A stretch of DNA of 39,080 nucleotides. It comes from a bacterium (GTDB lineage Bacteria; Vulcanimicrobiota; Xenobia; Xenobiales; Xenobiaceae). Under the pieces are notes generated by a model. It was given only the letters and a program-made list of their open reading frames with translations, was not told where the DNA came from and did no database searches. Shown piece by piece: positions 37,003 to 39,080 of the stretch; within the stretch, counting starts at the first letter, position 1, and the number at the start of each line of letters is the position of its first letter. The DNA lies in NCBI GenBank assembly GCA_030535355.1, contig JAUNIO010000024.1, forward strand, positions 1 to 39,080, given 5' to 3'. A program made the position numbers and the translations under genes.

Positions 37003-37048
37003 ATATTAGATATACAATATTGTACAAACAACATTATATATCTAATAT
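37003..37048. promoter_or_regulatory. Nested palindrome upstream of the Big2 lipoprotein gene
   Basis: ATATTAGATATA (37003-37014) and TATATCTAATAT (37037-37048) form a perfect 12-base inverted repeat; between them lies the palindrome TACAATATTGTA (37013-37024). It may be a regulator-binding site. Confidence 0.45.
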
Positions 37049-37222
37049 CTCAGGCTAACACATGCAATTAAATAATAGACCTACATTTTAGGCATCCATA
37101 TCCTGCAAAATGCAGGTTGAATATAGCACAATAGACCTAGCAATAGTACGCGTTATGGCGATTATTTATCATTCATTTAGATTACTTTTTATCATACTGC
37201 TTTATTGCGCCAGCTTCTGCCC

Positions 37223-37256
37223 GCTACGCTGCTTCGCTACGCTCAGAGGCTACGCT
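37223..37256. repeat. Three GCTACGCT copies with a 13-base period
   Basis: GCTACGCT occurs at 37223, 37236 and 37249. This GC-rich patch stands out from its AT-rich flanks. Confidence 0.55.
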
Positions 37257-37320
37257 TAGCAGAACTGCCGCAACGCCAGGGCGACGGAAGACGGGGCAAA
37301 CGATAACTTGTTCGCAAAGC

Positions 37321-37410
37321 CTTAACTAAATGACATTGCGTTATGTTGCATCATATACAATTATCGCCACGTTTATGCCAGGGTACAAGTTAGCCTATAT
37401 GGCATTAGCC
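37321..37410. repeat. Dispersed intergenic repeat, partial copy 4
   Basis: It matches the middle of copy 1 (about 9715-9795), with CATATACAATTATCGCC, ACGTTTATGCCAGGG and TACAAGTTAGCCTATA. The double-hairpin core is missing here. Confidence 0.65.
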
Positions 37411-37481
37411 ATTAAACCAGGCCAGCAAAATAGGGAGAAGTTAAGGAATTGCGTATCATACACATGTTAGGAGATTAAGGC

Positions 37482-38441
37482 ATGAAACGCAGAGAATTTT
37501 TGCAAGCCGCCGCAGCCTTCTTAGGCTGCCTGGCGTTGGGCTGCCCTCCCGCAAAAGCCTCAAAGGGCAAAGATTATTACCACATTTTGCTCCTCAGCGA
37601 TCTGCATCTGCCTGTGCGGGTACAGCGCTGGCCGAAACAAGCGGAGCAGAAAGAGATTTGGCAAAAAAAGCTGCAGCTTATCAAAACAGTAAACTCCTGG
37701 GACGTAGACGAGGCAGCTCTCTTGGGCGACTTTGCCGCCTATACCGGCTGTGAGACGGAATTCCGCGCCGTGGACGGGTACATCGGCGGCCTCAAATTTC
37801 CCTATTACGCTGTGGCGGGCAACCACGACTATTTCTACAAAGACGAACCGAGCGCCAAGGGCAAGCTGGTGAAGTGTACGAAGAAGCACAGGAAGGCAAA
37901 GCTACTCGCCTTTCAAAAACGCTATCATTTGCCGAGACTCTACTATGCCCGCAGCGTAGCCGGCTGCCGCCTGCTCTATCTCGCCCCGGACGGCCTCAAT
38001 ACATATATAGACCTTTCTCAGGCGCAGCTCGATTGGCTGAGAGAAGAAATCGCCGCCCATCAGCACGGGCCTATGCTGTTCTTCTGCCACGCGCCTCTAC
38101 TAGGCACGCTGCGCAACTATTATAAATCTATCAACACCCCAAATTTCACGGCCCAGCCTCCGGACAAGTTAGCCAAAATGCTGTTTGATGTCCCTCAGGG
38201 CAGCCTGTGGCTCTCCGGCCACACGCACACGCCGCCCACGGAAGACAGCTACGCCGATACTGCCATCAATCGCGTCAACAGAAATTTAGTGAACATCCAC
38301 AATCCCTGCATCGATGTGCCTAATATTTACACAAATTCGCTTTTCATTTACAAAGACCGCATCGTTGTCCGCACCTATGATCATAGCGCGAAAAGATGGC
38401 TCAGCGGCATCGACCGCACATTTCCATTTCCCGGCGCATAA
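37482..38441 (+). CDS. Exported calcineurin-like metallophosphoesterase (Tat-type signal)
   Basis: The 319-residue protein begins MKRREFLQAAAAFLGCLALG, a twin-arginine-type signal with cleavage near AKA. The metal motifs are complete: LLLSDLHLPV (Asp40, His42), LLGDFAAY, VAGNHDYFY, FFCHAPL and LSGHTHTP. This places it with CpdA/purple-acid-phosphatase-like members; the substrate (cyclic nucleotide, phosphoester) is not known. TTAGGAG precedes the ATG. It ends just before the tmRNA terminator on the opposite strand. Confidence 0.9.
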   Translation: MKRREFLQAAAAFLGCLALGCPPAKASKGKDYYHILLLSDLHLPVRVQRWPKQAEQKEIWQKKLQLIKTVNSWDVDEAALLGDFAAYTGCETEFRAVDGYIGGLKFPYYAVAGNHDYFYKDEPSAKGKLVKCTKKHRKAKLLAFQKRYHLPRLYYARSVAGCRLLYLAPDGLNTYIDLSQAQLDWLREEIAAHQHGPMLFFCHAPLLGTLRNYYKSINTPNFTAQPPDKLAKMLFDVPQGSLWLSGHTHTPPTEDSYADTAINRVNRNLVNIHNPCIDVPNIYTNSLFIYKDRIVVRTYDHSAKRWLSGIDRTFPFPGA

Positions 38442-38463
38442 AGTAAGCGAAAATACCAACATA

Positions 38464-38498
38464 ATAAAAAACGGACCCTGCTGCCAAAGCAAGGTCCG
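38464..38498 (-). terminator. Terminator of ssrA
   Basis: On the minus strand CGGACCTTGCT, loop TTGGC and AGCAGGGTCCG form an 11-base stem (one G-U) followed by TTTTTTATT. Confidence 0.9.
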
Positions 38499-38508
38499 CA
38501 TTCTTTCT

Positions 38509-38858
38509 TGGTGGAGGTGGCGGGAATCGAACCCGCGTCCGAAAAGTCCTCCGCGACAGCTTCTACGAGCGTAGCTGCAGTTTTAATCTCGGTCGGCGAG
38601 CTCCCCGAAGCCGGATCTGCGCTTTCCATGCCCTCTGAATTTCCCCGCAAAGAGCCGAGAGTCCAGCTCAGGCGGGTATCCGACGTAGTTGACGCCCAAC
38701 GCACTCCCATCGGAAGAAAGTACGCGGACGCGCCTTAAGCGGCGAGAGCCAAATTATCTTCGGCAGTTATAAAAAAGGCCCACTGTTTAACGAGATCGGT
38801 GGAATCTCGGCTCGCTACCATCGGTAAGGCATCTCCCCGTCGAAACCTGAACACCCCC
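38509..38858 (-). ncRNA. ssrA: Transfer-messenger RNA (tmRNA)
   Basis: The 350-base RNA begins GGGGGTGTTCAGGTTTCGAC and ends with a tRNA-like arm GGTTCGATTCCCGCC and an encoded CCA (38509-38511). The 5' GGGGGTG pairs with CACCTCC at the 3' end. The tag frame at 38738-38764 reads AEDNLALAA from the resume codon GCC and stops at TAA (38735-38737). It frees stalled ribosomes with SmpB. The tag is close to clostridial tags. The rest of the RNA would form pseudoknots, not modelled here. Confidence 0.95.
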
Positions 38859-38864
38859 AGATGG

Positions 38865-38880
38865 GCTGACATCAGTCAGC
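38865..38880 (-). other. Leader hairpin of pre-tmRNA
   Basis: GCTGAC, loop TGAT and GTCAGC on the minus strand lie just before the mature 5' end, within the part RNase P would remove. Confidence 0.55.
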
Positions 38881-38887
38881 GTAGTAA

Positions 38888-38916
38888 ATATTAGCACACC
38901 TAGATAAGTTGTGCAA
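38888..38916 (-). promoter_or_regulatory. Promoter of ssrA
   Basis: On the minus strand TTGCAC (38911-38916) and TAATAT (38888-38893) are spaced exactly 17 bases. Start would fall about 20 bases before the mature end. Confidence 0.65.
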
Positions 38917-39035
38917 GCATAACTGTCCACAACAGCCAAATAAATCTCGCCTAACGGTAATTAAGTATTGCAATAATCACCCAGATTATTCATAATACTT
39001 ATATGCAAATTGCTATCTTATAGAATTAATATCAT

Positions 39036-39080
39036 TTAGTTAGCGATCAGCTAACTTGCGAACTATCTGACTCCCCCTAA
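39036..39080 (-). repeat. Dispersed intergenic repeat, copy 5 (inverted, cut by window end)
   Basis: Its minus strand reads TTAGGGGGAGTCAGATAGTT, then CGCAAGTTAGCTGATCGCTAAC, matching 9861-9905 with few changes. The rest lies outside the window. Confidence 0.7.

Larger units (their letters stand above)
36936..37481. other. Gene-free region with palindromes and repeats
   Basis: No gene is seen in about 546 bases. It has an AT-rich promoter-like area near 36960-37060, a hairpin CCTGCA-AAA-TGCAGG (37102-37116), a GC-rich three-fold repeat at 37223-37256, and a dispersed-repeat fragment from 37321. Confidence 0.5.

Overview
This window is a mostly housekeeping chromosomal segment of an anaerobic, probably host- or gut-associated bacterium of Bacillota (Firmicutes) type. 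Three things point that way. The Mrp/NBP35 ATPase has the Cys-rich N-terminus common in anaerobic Bacillota. The tmRNA encodes a short AEDNLALAA tag, close to clostridial tags. The single-domain flavin reductase and the FMN/Fe-S-like flavoprotein are typical of anaerobes. A diderm (Negativicutes-like) member is plausible, but the window does not prove an outer membrane, and the genus cannot be named from sequence alone. No prophage, insertion sequence, CRISPR array, rRNA or tRNA was seen. The only RNA gene found is ssrA (tmRNA).

Layout. 1-2056 (-): 5' part of a large leaderless Gln/Ala-rich coiled-coil protein that runs off the window. 2187-8732 (-): dnaE, a Trp-rich SAM methyltransferase and an ABC-F ATPase. 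8847-9638 (-): an LppM-like membrane protein. 9681-10127: two tandem copies of a dispersed hairpin repeat. 10230-13921 (+): M32 carboxypeptidase and groES-groEL. 14081-16523: divergent pair of a secreted EF-hand-type protein and a secreted beta-propeller-like protein. 16681-19051 (+): lipoprotein and long-chain acyl-CoA synthetase. 19485-22526 (-): 1013-residue coiled-coil protein with a C-terminal M15 peptidase. 22817-28131: patatin, aquaporin, flavoprotein, glutathione peroxidase, flavin reductase, thioredoxin and Mrp. 28309-31620 (+): two tandem RTX/M91 metalloprotease-like genes. 31770-35199 (-): 5'-nucleotidase, MenA-like prenyltransferase and a kinase-fold protein. 35377-36935 (-): a Big2-type lipoprotein split by a frame change. 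37482-38441 (+): Tat-type metallophosphoesterase. 38509-38858 (-): ssrA.

The most notable content is a group of large proteins without signal peptides: 1-2056, 19485-22526, 28309-29967 and 30070-31620. Three of the four begin MSIN. Three of the four carry a short D-x-V-x-L-(S/G) motif near residue 39-51, followed by low-complexity sequence. Their C-termini differ: M91-like zinc protease with central RTX repeats in two, M15 peptidoglycan peptidase in one, and unknown in the truncated one. I infer a shared export module carrying different effector domains; no secretion apparatus is encoded here. The redox genes between 24.7 and 28.1 kb (flavoprotein, peroxidase, flavin reductase, thioredoxin) look like a loose oxidative-stress neighbourhood rather than one operon, because separate hairpins divide them.
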